From assembly GCA_025464895.1 (NCBI GenBank), contig JAODMG010000028.1, positions 1 to 38,004 on the forward strand: a stretch of 38,004 bases of DNA, read 5' to 3'. Within the stretch, counting starts at the first letter, position 1; the number at the start of each line of letters is the position of its first letter. Positions 27,129 through 37,617 of this stretch are shown here, one piece after another. The notes below the pieces were generated by a model that saw only the letters and a program-made list of their open reading frames with translations, was not told the origin of the DNA and ran no database searches. The position numbers were made by a program, and so were the translations under genes. Origin of the DNA: Microbacteriaceae bacterium (GTDB lineage Bacteria; Actinomycetota; Actinomycetes; Actinomycetales; Microbacteriaceae).

Positions 27129-28403
27129 ATGGATGACAGGACCGTCGATACGGACCGATCGCTCGCCGAGCGCCAGGCGCAGGCCCGGTTGAACCTGGCC
27201 GAGGCATCGGAGCGACTCGAGCGATTGGGACGCCCGCTGAACGCCGTCGTCAGATCCATCTCCACTCCACCGCGCGCATCCGACGGGCCGCTGCTCGGTA
27301 TGCCGATCGCCGTGAAAGACATGTTCGATGTCGCCGGCCAGCCGCGCGGCAATGGCAACCCTGAAGACATGGTCGGACCGACCGCTCTGGCCGATGCGCC
27401 CGCCATCACCGCCCTGCGCGCCGCCGGTGCCGATGTCTTCGCGCTCGCGGCGATGCTCGAATACGCGGCGGGTGCCCAGCATCCTGACCTCGCGGAGGCA
27501 CGGAACCCGGTCGACCCCCGGCTGACCGCCGGAGGATCGAGCGGAGGTTCCGCGGCCCTCGTCGGCGCCGGCGTGTGCCCGGCAGCCCTCGGAACCGATA
27601 CCGGCGGCTCGATCCGGCTTCCCGCACACTACTGCGGCGTGGTCGGGTTCAAGCCGAGCTTCGGCACCCTCCCGGTCGACGGCGTACAGCCACTCTCCCC
27701 CACCCTCGACCACGTCGGCATCATCGCCAAAGACGTCCAGACGACCGCGACCGTGTTCGACGCCATGCGCGGCGGTGCAGGCGAGCCGGTGGTTACACCT
27801 CATCTCACGATCGGCGTGCTGGTCGGACAGTTGGCCGACCCCAGGCTCGACCCAGAACTCGCCGCCATCGTGTCGAGTGCTGTCGACACCCTGCGCGCCA
27901 GCGTGACGATCGTCGAAGTCGACTCGACCGCGCTCGATGCGGTGAACGCCTGGATGGGCGACATCATCAGCTACGAGGTCTGGCAGATCCACGGCGCCGC
28001 GATGACCGATCGGCCGGATCATTTCGGTGCGCCGACGGCTCGCAGGTTCCGTTCGGCAGGAACGATCACCGAAACGGAGTATGAGGCGGCGCTCTCCGCG
28101 CGCGACTCCCTTCTCCCCGCGGCGCTCGCCCTGCTCGACGGCGTCGACGTCCTGGTCGGACCTGCCGGACCGTATGTCGCCCCTGCAGTCTCCCCGCCGG
28201 GAGACACCCCCGAAGGAGCGATCGAGGGCATCTTCACCCAGCCATACAACATGACCGGACAGCCGGCGATCGTGCTCCCCTGCGGCACAACGGCAGACGG
28301 ACTGCCGGTCGGGTTGCAGCTGGCCGCAGCCGTCGGGGCGGACGATCTGCTGCTGGCCGCGGCATCCGTGGTCGAACGAACCATCGGGGGAGGCCGACGA
28401 TGA
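27129..28403 (+). CDS. Amidase-signature family hydrolase
   Basis: GMPIAVKDMFDVAG; PRLTAGGSSGGSAALVGAG; LGTDTGGSIRLPAHYCGVVGFKPSFG (Lys/cis-Ser/Ser triad motifs). Confidence 0.93.
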   Translation: MDDRTVDTDRSLAERQAQARLNLAEASERLERLGRPLNAVVRSISTPPRASDGPLLGMPIAVKDMFDVAGQPRGNGNPEDMVGPTALADAPAITALRAAGADVFALAAMLEYAAGAQHPDLAEARNPVDPRLTAGGSSGGSAALVGAGVCPAALGTDTGGSIRLPAHYCGVVGFKPSFGTLPVDGVQPLSPTLDHVGIIAKDVQTTATVFDAMRGGAGEPVVTPHLTIGVLVGQLADPRLDPELAAIVSSAVDTLRASVTIVEVDSTALDAVNAWMGDIISYEVWQIHGAAMTDRPDHFGAPTARRFRSAGTITETEYEAALSARDSLLPAALALLDGVDVLVGPAGPYVAPAVSPPGDTPEGAIEGIFTQPYNMTGQPAIVLPCGTTADGLPVGLQLAAAVGADDLLLAAASVVERTIGGGRR

Positions 28404-28418
28404 CGACATGGGCGCGTC

Positions 28419-28472
28419 TTCCGTACGTAACAAATCGGAAAAGAAAACCCGATACTGTAACCATCAATACGA
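28419..28472 (+). promoter_or_regulatory. Conserved 54-bp element, copy B (upstream of permease operon)
   Basis: TTCCGTACGTAACAAATCGGAAAAGAAAACCCGATACTGTAACCATCAATACGA; ungapped match to copy A. Confidence 0.75.
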
Positions 28473-28536
28473 ATCGCGAGACGGAAGCCCACGCGACGTC
28501 CGGCGGTTCCGACGCAAACACAAGGGAGGTGTGACC

Positions 28537-29496
28537 ATGCTCCATCGACTCAGGTTCATCCCGGGGCGCTTGGTCCAATCGATCCCGGTCGCATTCGGTG
28601 TGACCCTGATCGTGTTCTTCATGGCCCGTCTGCTGCCAGGCAATGCCGCACTGGCGATCCTCGGCCAACAGGCGAACGCCGCCAGCGTGGCGGCACTGAG
28701 CAAACAGCTCGGGCTGAACCAGCCGCTGTGGGAACAGTACTTCCTGTTCATCGGACGACTGTTCCAAGGCAACCTCGGTACGAGCCTCACCTACCAGATA
28801 CCGGTGAGCGAGCTGCTCTCCCAGGCGATACCGGTCACCCTGTCCCTCCTCGGACTGGCACTGCTGCTCGCTCTCGTCATCAGCGTCCCCCTCGCCGCCC
28901 TCGCCGCGTTTCGCCCGGGAAGCCCCCGGGATCTCGGCGTGCGCGCATTCACCCTCCTCGGGCAGGGAATGCCGCAGTTCTGGCTCGGCATCATGCTCAT
29001 CCTGCTGCTCGCGATCGGCGTGCCGCTGTTCCCTGTCGGCGGCTACGGCAACTCGCCTGCCGATCATCCGTACTACCTGTTCCTACCGTCACTCACGCTC
29101 GCGATCGCCATGTGCCCGACCATCATCAGGAGCCTTCGCTCGTCGATGATCGACGTGCTGGGGTCCGACTACGTCGGAACGGCACGCTCGAAGGGCTCCT
29201 ATGGGGCCGCGCTGTTCCGCGGCCACGTGCTTCGCAACGCGGCGATCCCGACCGTGTCGGTGATCGGCGTCAACCTCGGCTTCCTGGTCGGCGGATCGCT
29301 CGTCATCGAGAAGGTGTTCGCCCTGCCCGGCCTCGGTTCGATAATGATCAACGCAATCTTCACCAGGGACTTCCCCACCGTCCAGGGGGTCACCCTCTTC
29401 GTCGCCCTCTTCGTCGTCGTCGTCGGAATCCTGACAGACGTCGTCTACACCATGCTCGATCCCCGAGTGGACCTCAGCGGCAAGGAGAACGCGTGA
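28537..29496 (+). CDS. Dipeptide/oligopeptide ABC transporter permease (DppB-like)
   Basis: VTLIVFFMARLLPGNAA; SDYVGTARSKGSYGAALFRGHVLRNAAIPTVSVIG. Confidence 0.92.
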   Translation: MLHRLRFIPGRLVQSIPVAFGVTLIVFFMARLLPGNAALAILGQQANAASVAALSKQLGLNQPLWEQYFLFIGRLFQGNLGTSLTYQIPVSELLSQAIPVTLSLLGLALLLALVISVPLAALAAFRPGSPRDLGVRAFTLLGQGMPQFWLGIMLILLLAIGVPLFPVGGYGNSPADHPYYLFLPSLTLAIAMCPTIIRSLRSSMIDVLGSDYVGTARSKGSYGAALFRGHVLRNAAIPTVSVIGVNLGFLVGGSLVIEKVFALPGLGSIMINAIFTRDFPTVQGVTLFVALFVVVVGILTDVVYTMLDPRVDLSGKENA

Positions 29497-30377
29497 CCAC
29501 CCCAACAGCCATGCTGGTCGCCCACAAGGAGCGACGCCGCGCCACCCGCACCCGCTCGATCAAGGCCTGGTACCGAAACGGTTCGCTCATGGCCGGCATG
29601 ATCATCACCGGTCTGCTCGTCCTGGTTGCCGTCCTCGCGCCGGTGATCGCCCCGTACAGCCCGATCACCCAGCACCTCACCGACGCACTCCAGCCCACGA
29701 GCCCCGCGCACTGGCTCGGCACCGACAAATATGGTCGGGATGTACTGTCCCGGCTCATCTGGGGCGCCCAGGTCGATCTGCGGGTCGGCTTTCTCGCGGT
29801 TCTCATCCCGTTCGTCATCGGTTCGATTCTCGGCGGGATCGCCGGCTACTTCGGCGGGTGGCTCGATACGGTGCTGATGCGGATCGTCGATATCTTCTTC
29901 GCCTTCCCGTTCTACGTCATGGTCATCGTCCTGGTCTTCATCTTCGGCTCAGGAGAGTTCAGCATCTACATCGCCATCGCTGCGGTCTCCTGGGTGTCCT
30001 ACGCGAAAATCGTTCGAGGCGAAGTTCTCATCGCCAAGAAGCAGGACTACGTCGTCGCCGCCCGTCTCGGCGGCATGTCCCACGCACGCATCCTGGTCAG
30101 GCACATCGGGCCGAACGTGCTGTCGCAGGCGATCATCTACGGCATGAGCGACATCGTGATGGACATCATGGCGATCGTCACGCTCGGCTACCTCGGACTC
30201 GGCATCGCACCACCCACCGCCGAGTGGGGAAGCATGATCAACGACGGCCAGGAATTCATCACCACCCATTGGCAGCAGGCGACCATCCCCGGTCTCGTAG
30301 TGGTCGTGACCAGCCTCGGCCTCTCCTGGCTCGGCGATGGCCTCTCTGACCTGCTCAGCCCCGAAAGGAGGAAGTGA
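29493..30377 (+). CDS. Dipeptide/oligopeptide ABC transporter permease (DppC-like)
   Basis: HWLGTDKYGRDVLSRLIWGAQVDLRVG; QDYVVAARLGGMSHARILVRHIGPNVL; GTG start overlapping upstream stop. Confidence 0.93.
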   Translation: MTTPTAMLVAHKERRRATRTRSIKAWYRNGSLMAGMIITGLLVLVAVLAPVIAPYSPITQHLTDALQPTSPAHWLGTDKYGRDVLSRLIWGAQVDLRVGFLAVLIPFVIGSILGGIAGYFGGWLDTVLMRIVDIFFAFPFYVMVIVLVFIFGSGEFSIYIAIAAVSWVSYAKIVRGEVLIAKKQDYVVAARLGGMSHARILVRHIGPNVLSQAIIYGMSDIVMDIMAIVTLGYLGLGIAPPTAEWGSMINDGQEFITTHWQQATIPGLVVVVTSLGLSWLGDGLSDLLSPERRK

Positions 30378-30379
30378 CC

Positions 30380-31368
30380 ATGGCAACACCACTGCTCAGC
30401 GTGTCATCGCTCACCATCGGCATCCGTCGCAAAGGCCAGCCGGACACGGTCATCGTGGACAGCCTGTCGTTCGACATCCAGAAGGGCGAGCGATTCGGGA
30501 TCGTCGGCGAATCCGGTTCTGGAAAGTCCCTGACTCTCCGCGCCATCGCCGACCTGCTTCCGAAGGGCGTCGAAGTGCTCTCCGGCAGCATCCGCTACGA
30601 CGGTGCAGAACTGATCGGCATGCCGGCGGCCCAGCGACGAAAGCTGATGGGTCCGGAGATCGCAATGATCTTCCAGGAGCCGATGACCGCGCTCAATCCG
30701 GTCGTCCGGGTCGGCGAGCAAATCGCGGAGGGGCCCCGTCGCTACCTCGGGCTGTCGAAGCAGGCCGCCGCGGAGCTCGCCATCGAGATGATGGCGAAGA
30801 CCGGCATCCCCGATCCGGCTCGCCGGGCCCGTGCCTACCCGCACGAACTCTCTGGCGGACTCCGACAGAGGATCATGATCGCGATGGCGCTGTCCTGCGG
30901 CCCGAAACTCCTGCTCTGCGACGAACCGACCACCGCCCTCGACGTGACGGTGCAGCACCAGGTGCTCAGGGTGCTCGAAGAGCTGTGCGCCGACTCGGGC
31001 GCATCACTCGCCTTCGTCACCCACGACCTCGCCGTGGTGAATCAGACCTGCACGGACCTCGCGGTCATGTATGCCGGCCACATCGTCGAATCCGGGCGAG
31101 TCGCCGAGGTGTTCTCCGATCCGCGTCATCCGTACACGAAGGGCCTGCTCGACTCCGCTCCGGACTTCGACCAGCCCGATCGTGAACTGGTTTCGATCCC
31201 CGGATTCCCGCCGAACCTGGCCGCGCGGCCGAGCGGATGCCCGTTCGCCCCCCGGTGCCAGTTCGCGGTCGAGGCCTGCACGACGGCGATGCCACCGACG
31301 GACGAGGTGGCACCAGGCCACTTCGCGGCCTGCTTCGAGTCCGCCCGTATCTTCGAGGGGGCTGCAGC

Positions 31369-31372
<4 letters not shown>
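30380..31372 (+). CDS. Oligopeptide ABC transporter ATPase (DppD-like)
   Basis: [45 protein letters not shown]-terminal cysteine-containing oligo_HPY-like region. Confidence 0.93.
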
Positions 31373-32388
<1,016 letters not shown>

Positions 32389-32399
32389 GAGCACCACAG

Positions 32400-33236
32400 G
32401 TGAAGGTTTGGATGTCGTTGGACATGGAGGGCGTCGCCGGCGTCGTCGATTGGGAGCAGTGCCGCCCGGGAAGCGGCGCAGCGTATGCGCTCGGTTGTGA
32501 GCTACTGCAGGACGAGGTCAACGCGGCGATCGAGGGCGCCATCGCCGGCGGAGCGACCGAGATCGTCTTGAACGACTCGCACAGCAGGATGGCCAACCTC
32601 GACCCGCGGAAGATCGCCGGAGGCGCGCAGTACCTCTCCGGGCGGCACAAGCCGCGGTACATGATGCAGGGCCTCGACGAGTCATTCGACGCCGCATTCT
32701 TCGTCGGCTACCACGGTTCGATCTCTGGCAGACCGTCGACCATGTCGCACACCTACAACCCCGAGGTATTCTCCGGGGCCAAGATCAACGGGACGTACGT
32801 CGGGGAGAGCGGCATCAACGCCCTCGTCGCCGACCACTATCGGGTTCCGATCGCGTTCGTCTCCGGCGACTCGGTCACCTGGGAGGAGACTGAGCCGTTC
32901 GCGGCGGGCGGGGTCAACGTCGTGACCAAGACCTCGATCACGAGGGCGAGCGCCCTGAACCTGCATCCGACCGAGTCCTGCCGACTGATCCGGGAAGGCG
33001 CGGAGCTCGCGCTCACCCGGGTGGCCGGCGGCAGCGTGGCACTGCCGAACATCGCACGCCCCGCGGTCCTCGACCTCGAATTCCAGACCGCGGACATGGC
33101 GGAGGTCGCGACCTGGGCGCGTGACGTCGAACGCACCGACGAGCGCGGGGTGCGCATCGAGGGCGACGATCTCCTGTCGATCTTCACGTCATTCGTCGCC
33201 GTCAACTACATCACTCGTCAAGCTGGGGGTCGCTAA
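32400..33236 (+). CDS. M55-family D-aminopeptidase (DppA-like)
   Basis: VKVWMSLDMEGVAGVVDWEQ; IVLNDSHSRMANLDP; FFVGYHGSISGRPSTMSHTYNP; GESGINALVADHY. GTG start. Confidence 0.9.
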   Translation: MKVWMSLDMEGVAGVVDWEQCRPGSGAAYALGCELLQDEVNAAIEGAIAGGATEIVLNDSHSRMANLDPRKIAGGAQYLSGRHKPRYMMQGLDESFDAAFFVGYHGSISGRPSTMSHTYNPEVFSGAKINGTYVGESGINALVADHYRVPIAFVSGDSVTWEETEPFAAGGVNVVTKTSITRASALNLHPTESCRLIREGAELALTRVAGGSVALPNIARPAVLDLEFQTADMAEVATWARDVERTDERGVRIEGDDLLSIFTSFVAVNYITRQAGGR

Positions 33237-33239
33237 GAA

Positions 33240-34190
33240 ATGCCTGTCCACGAAGAAGCAATCGCTCGTCCTGCCGGCATCCGGCTCTGGGATGTCGCGC
33301 CGCAGAACGGTTTCGCTCTCGCCCTTCACGGCGGAGCCGGCGGCCTGATCGAGGAGCTGTCGAGCGAGGGGACGGATGCGTTCGAAGAGGGCCTGGCCAT
33401 CGCCCACGCCGCCGGTCGCGCGATTCTGGAGCGAGGCGGCCACGCACTGGACGCCGTCTGTGCCACTGTCGAGCAATTGGAGAACCACCGGCTGTTCAAC
33501 GCGGGACGCGGCGCGGCACTGACCGCGCTCGGCGGGGTCGAACATGACGCATCGGTCATGGACGGATCCGGCGAGGCCGGCGCGATCGCGGCCTCCCGCC
33601 ACGCCAAGAACCCGGTCTACGTCGCCCGCAGCGTGATGGAGAAGAGCCCGCACCTGTTCCTGGTCTCCCCCAGCAAAGAGATGGTGATCGACTGGGGCCA
33701 CGAGACCGCCGAACAGGAGTACTTCATCACAGAGCCGCGTCAGCGCCAGCTGGCAAGGATCCAGGCCAGCCAGCTGGTCGCGCCGAGGCATGGAACCGTC
33801 GGAGCGGTTGCCCGCGACTCCCATGGACGGGTGGCAGCGGCCACCTCGACCGGCGGCATGGTCAACCAGCAGCTCGGTCGGGTCGGCGACACGCCGATCA
33901 TCGGCGCGGGCAACTACGCTCGCAACGAGTTCGCCGCAATCTCCTGCACGGGAGAGGGAGAGGCATTCATCCGCGGCGTCGTCGCGTACGACATCGTCGC
34001 CAGGATGCGCTACCTCGGCTCAGAGCTGCCGGAGGCGGTCGCCGCGACGATCGAAACCGAACTCACGGCGAATCACTCGAGTGGCGGCCTGGTCAGCGTC
34101 GGCGGGGACGGCCGAGTCGTTGTCGCACACAACTCCCCACGGATGTTCGCCGCGTTCGAAGACGAGAACGGACTGGTACTGCTTACCTGA
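33240..34190 (+). CDS. Ntn-hydrolase isoaspartyl peptidase / plant-type L-asparaginase
   Basis: FALALHGGAGG; FNAGRGAALTALGGVEHDASVMDG; APRHGTVGAVARDSHGRVAAATSTGGM (Thr nucleophile). Confidence 0.92.
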   Translation: MPVHEEAIARPAGIRLWDVAPQNGFALALHGGAGGLIEELSSEGTDAFEEGLAIAHAAGRAILERGGHALDAVCATVEQLENHRLFNAGRGAALTALGGVEHDASVMDGSGEAGAIAASRHAKNPVYVARSVMEKSPHLFLVSPSKEMVIDWGHETAEQEYFITEPRQRQLARIQASQLVAPRHGTVGAVARDSHGRVAAATSTGGMVNQQLGRVGDTPIIGAGNYARNEFAAISCTGEGEAFIRGVVAYDIVARMRYLGSELPEAVAATIETELTANHSSGGLVSVGGDGRVVVAHNSPRMFAAFEDENGLVLLT

Positions 34191-34199
34191 CACCATCCC

Positions 34200-34233
34200 G
34201 GCGGATGCAGACCGGTCACGGTCGGCATCCGCC
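34200..34233 (+). terminator. Hairpin between asparaginase and RpiR genes
   Basis: ggcggatgc-a-gaccg-gtca-cggtc-g-gcatccgcc: 9 bp + one mismatch + 5 bp, 4-nt loop. Confidence 0.7.
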
Positions 34234-34273
34234 CCGACTCCTCCTCATACCGGGCATTCACGAGAAAGTGAGC

Positions 34274-35164
34274 ATGGCGATGATCAACGACGAGATCTTC
34301 ACGCGCATGGGTGAACTCAGCCCAGCGGAGAAAAAAGTGGCACGCGCGCTGCTCTCCAGCTACCCGGGAGCGGGTCTGGAGAGCGCGGCGACCCTCGCCA
34401 AGTCGGCTGGCACCAGCACGCCGACGGTTCTCCGCCTGGTCAGCCGTTTGGGGATCGGAAGCTATCCAGACTTCCAGCGCAGGCTGCGCGACGAGATCAC
34501 CAACCACATGAAGAGCCCGGTGAGCCGCACCGAGCACGGCAAACTTCACCGGGACGAGGACGGCCTCCTGCAAGGGGCGGTCGCCGACAAGGTGGCCATG
34601 ATCGAGAGCATGGCCCTCAGCGTGCCGCCGAGTGAGTTCGACCGTGCGGTACAGGTGCTCGCATCCAGGCCACGCCACGTCACCATCTCCGGCGGATACT
34701 TCACCAGGTACCTGGCGATGCTGCTCGCGACCCAGCTGGACCAGGCCATCGACAACGTCGACTTCATCGCAGAGCCACTCGGGCGGGACGTTGGCAAGTT
34801 CCTGAGGCTCGGCCCCGGATCGGTGGCGATCATCCTCGACTTCCGTCGGTACGAGCTGTTGTCCACCCGCGCGGCGGAGCTCGCGAAGAGGCAGGGCGCG
34901 ACGGTCATCGTTATCACCGACCAGGAGCTCTCCCCCGCTGTAGACAGCGCGGACATAGTGCTCCCGGTCACCGTCGACGGCATCCCGTTCGACTCGGTCG
35001 TCGGCGTCGTTGCCCTCCTCGAGACCCTCGTCGAGGCGGTGCTGCTCGCCGCGGGCGATCGGGGAATCGCCCGGATGAAGCTTTGGGAAGAATCCGTGCT
35101 CCTTGCGCGTGCGTACCGCGACTCCGCGGAGAACCACAGTATCGAAGAGAGAGAAGAAGACTGA
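34274..35164 (+). CDS. RpiR/MurR-family transcriptional regulator (HTH + SIS domain)
   Basis: ELSPAEKKVARALLSSYPGAGLESAATLAKSAGTSTPTVLRLVSRLGIGSYPDFQRRLRDEI; SIS-type C-terminal half. Confidence 0.9.
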   Translation: MAMINDEIFTRMGELSPAEKKVARALLSSYPGAGLESAATLAKSAGTSTPTVLRLVSRLGIGSYPDFQRRLRDEITNHMKSPVSRTEHGKLHRDEDGLLQGAVADKVAMIESMALSVPPSEFDRAVQVLASRPRHVTISGGYFTRYLAMLLATQLDQAIDNVDFIAEPLGRDVGKFLRLGPGSVAIILDFRRYELLSTRAAELAKRQGATVIVITDQELSPAVDSADIVLPVTVDGIPFDSVVGVVALLETLVEAVLLAAGDRGIARMKLWEESVLLARAYRDSAENHSIEEREED

Positions 35165-35165
35165 C

Positions 35166-35864
35166 ATGGCAGAACTCGACGGAATGGTCGCGGTAGTGAC
35201 CGGGACGGCCCAGGGCATCGGACGCGAGATCGCCGATCGAATCAAGGCGAGCGGTGCGACGGTGCACGAGGTCGACAAGGATACGGTCGACCTCAGCGAC
35301 TCGGCCGCGGTCGAAGCGTTCTTCGCGGGCATCGGCGACGTCGACATCCTGGTCAACGTCGCGGGTGGGGTCGTAGGCCAGACGCACAAGCCGATCGACG
35401 AGGTGACCGATGACTCGTGGAACGCGGTGATCGCCGCGAACCTGACGACCACGATGAATTGCACGAGGGCTGCCGCCAGGGTGATGAAGAAGCGCGGATA
35501 CGGCCGGATCGTGAACATCTCCTCCGGAGCGGGACGCAGCGTGAGCCTCACCGGCATCCAGGCCTACACGACGGCGAAGGCCGCCCAGATCGGATTCACC
35601 AGGCAGATGGCTCACGAACTCGGCCAGTACGGCATTACCGTGAACTGCATCGCCCCTGGATTCGTCCTGTCGAACCCGACCACGCAGGCACAGTGGGAGA
35701 GCTACGGCGAGGACGGGCAGCGCGCACTCCTCGAGCGGATCGCCACCCGCAAGACCGGAACTCCGGCGGACATCGCCAGGGGGGTCGAGTTCTTCGTCGC
35801 CCCCGACGCCGGCTGGGTTAGTGGCCAGACCATCTCGATCGACGGGGGGCACTCGCTCTTCTAA
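35166..35864 (+). CDS. Classical SDR oxidoreductase
   Basis: VVTGTAQGIGREIADRI; VNVAGG; NISSGAG...YTTAKAAQIGFTRQMAHEL; YxxxK motif intact. Confidence 0.92.
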   Translation: MAELDGMVAVVTGTAQGIGREIADRIKASGATVHEVDKDTVDLSDSAAVEAFFAGIGDVDILVNVAGGVVGQTHKPIDEVTDDSWNAVIAANLTTTMNCTRAAARVMKKRGYGRIVNISSGAGRSVSLTGIQAYTTAKAAQIGFTRQMAHELGQYGITVNCIAPGFVLSNPTTQAQWESYGEDGQRALLERIATRKTGTPADIARGVEFFVAPDAGWVSGQTISIDGGHSLF

Positions 35865-35894
35865 GCCACCAGGCAGGGAAGACGGCGAACAATC

Positions 35895-37601
35895 ATGACG
35901 ACTCCAGAATCGGATGCCTCCGCGCGCCTCGCCGCGCTTGGCGAAAGCTACTTCACCACTCAGCACAGCTACGACCCGTACAACGCAACCCTGCTCGGCC
36001 TCGGCGAGTTCGATTACCTGCCGGGTGACCCGAGCCTTGATGCCAGCGAGAAGGCGTCGGCCGATCTCGCCGCAATCGGAGAACAGGTTGCCGCTATCGA
36101 TTCGGCTGCCCTGAGCGAGGCCGACCTGATCGACCACAGCGTTCTGACGGTCCTGGTGCGCGGTGCGCAGCAGGAGGCACAGCACTCGCTCTGGGCCGGC
36201 AACGCTTCCGCGAAGAGCTATGTGAGCCGCCAGGCTCTCATCTTCCAGACCATGCCGGCGATGACCGTCACCGACGACGACAGTGCAGAGCGCTACCTCG
36301 ATCGTCTCTCCGGCGTCGGCGGGGTGCTGGCATCCCTCGGCGACCGTTACGCGGTCGAAGCCGGTCGCGGACGGATTCCCACCGCGCTCGGCATCACCCA
36401 CTCCGTGCAGCAGCTCGAGGGATACCTTGCCCTCGGCGTGCAGGGCGACGCGCTTCTTGCGCCGGTCCGGGCATCCGGAAACGCGGCGGCCATCGAGCGG
36501 GCGACGAGCATCCTGGAGAACGACGTGCACCCGGCCATGGCGGCTCTCGCCGCACGCCTGCGCACCGAATTCCTGCCAGGGGCGCGTCCAAACGACCAGG
36601 TAGGCATTAAGTTCATCGCCGGCGGAGACGAAGGCTACGCTGCGACGGTCGCCCGTCACACGACGACAACCCTCACTCCAGCGGAGATCCACCAGATCGG
36701 GCTCGACGTGCTCGAGGAGATGAAGCCGGAGTGGAGCGAGGTCGGCCAGCGCGCAATCGGCGAGGGCGACTTCACCGTCATCGCAGAACGGATGCGCGCG
36801 GACCTGTCGCTGCGGTTCGACACGAGCGAGCAGATCGTCGGGATGGCGCAGTCCGCCCTCGACCGCGCCAACGCGGTTCGCAGGCAGTACTACCCGGACT
36901 ACGACATCCCCGAGTGCGTCATCGAGGAGATCAACCCGATCGATGCGGAGCACACGGCGCTCGCCTACTATCGGCCGCCGGCCGTTGACGGCAGCAGGCC
37001 CGGCGCGCACTGCCTGGTCGCATCCGACCCGCAGGAACGGTTCCGCTTCGAATACGAAGCGCTCGCCTTCCACGAGTCGGTTCCTGGCCACCACATGCAG
37101 CTCGCGATGGCGCAGAAGCTCGACATCCCACGCTACCGCCGGTACCTCGACGTCGAAGCCTGCAGTTTCAACGAGGGCTGGGGCCTCTACTCCGAGCAGT
37201 TCGCAGACGAGATCGGGCTGTATAGCGACGATGTCTCCCGGCTCGGGATGCTGTCGTTCCGAGCGCTCCGCGCCTGCCGCCTGGTCGTCGACACCGGCAT
37301 CCACCACTTCGGCTGGTCCAGGGAGCGGGCGATCGAGTTCATGTGGGACCACACCGCGACGACGCGTTCGCATGTGCGCAACGAGATCGACCGCTACATC
37401 GCCTGGCCAGGCCAGGCACTCGCCTACATGATCGGCCGCCGCGAGATCCTGCGGCTTCGCGAGCAGGCAAAACAGCAGCTCGGCTCTCGCTTCTCGATCA
37501 TCGATTTCCACGGCACGCTGCTCGGCAGCGGCTCGGTTCCGCTCTCGGTACTCGGCGACAACGTCGCGCGCTGGACATCCAGCGTCGCGCAAGACAACTA
37601 A
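35895..37601 (+). CDS. DUF885-family protein (putative metallopeptidase)
   Basis: ALAFHESVPGHHMQLAMAQ (HExxx..HH) and FNEGWGLYSEQF, both typical of DUF885. Confidence 0.9.
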   Translation: MTTPESDASARLAALGESYFTTQHSYDPYNATLLGLGEFDYLPGDPSLDASEKASADLAAIGEQVAAIDSAALSEADLIDHSVLTVLVRGAQQEAQHSLWAGNASAKSYVSRQALIFQTMPAMTVTDDDSAERYLDRLSGVGGVLASLGDRYAVEAGRGRIPTALGITHSVQQLEGYLALGVQGDALLAPVRASGNAAAIERATSILENDVHPAMAALAARLRTEFLPGARPNDQVGIKFIAGGDEGYAATVARHTTTTLTPAEIHQIGLDVLEEMKPEWSEVGQRAIGEGDFTVIAERMRADLSLRFDTSEQIVGMAQSALDRANAVRRQYYPDYDIPECVIEEINPIDAEHTALAYYRPPAVDGSRPGAHCLVASDPQERFRFEYEALAFHESVPGHHMQLAMAQKLDIPRYRRYLDVEACSFNEGWGLYSEQFADEIGLYSDDVSRLGMLSFRALRACRLVVDTGIHHFGWSRERAIEFMWDHTATTRSHVRNEIDRYIAWPGQALAYMIGRREILRLREQAKQQLGSRFSIIDFHGTLLGSGSVPLSVLGDNVARWTSSVAQDN

Positions 37602-37617
37602 AGAGGACGGATAGACC

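Noticed and set aside
34073-35557. 494-aa minus-strand ORF
   Set aside because: Antisense to RpiR and SDR genes; no family motifs.
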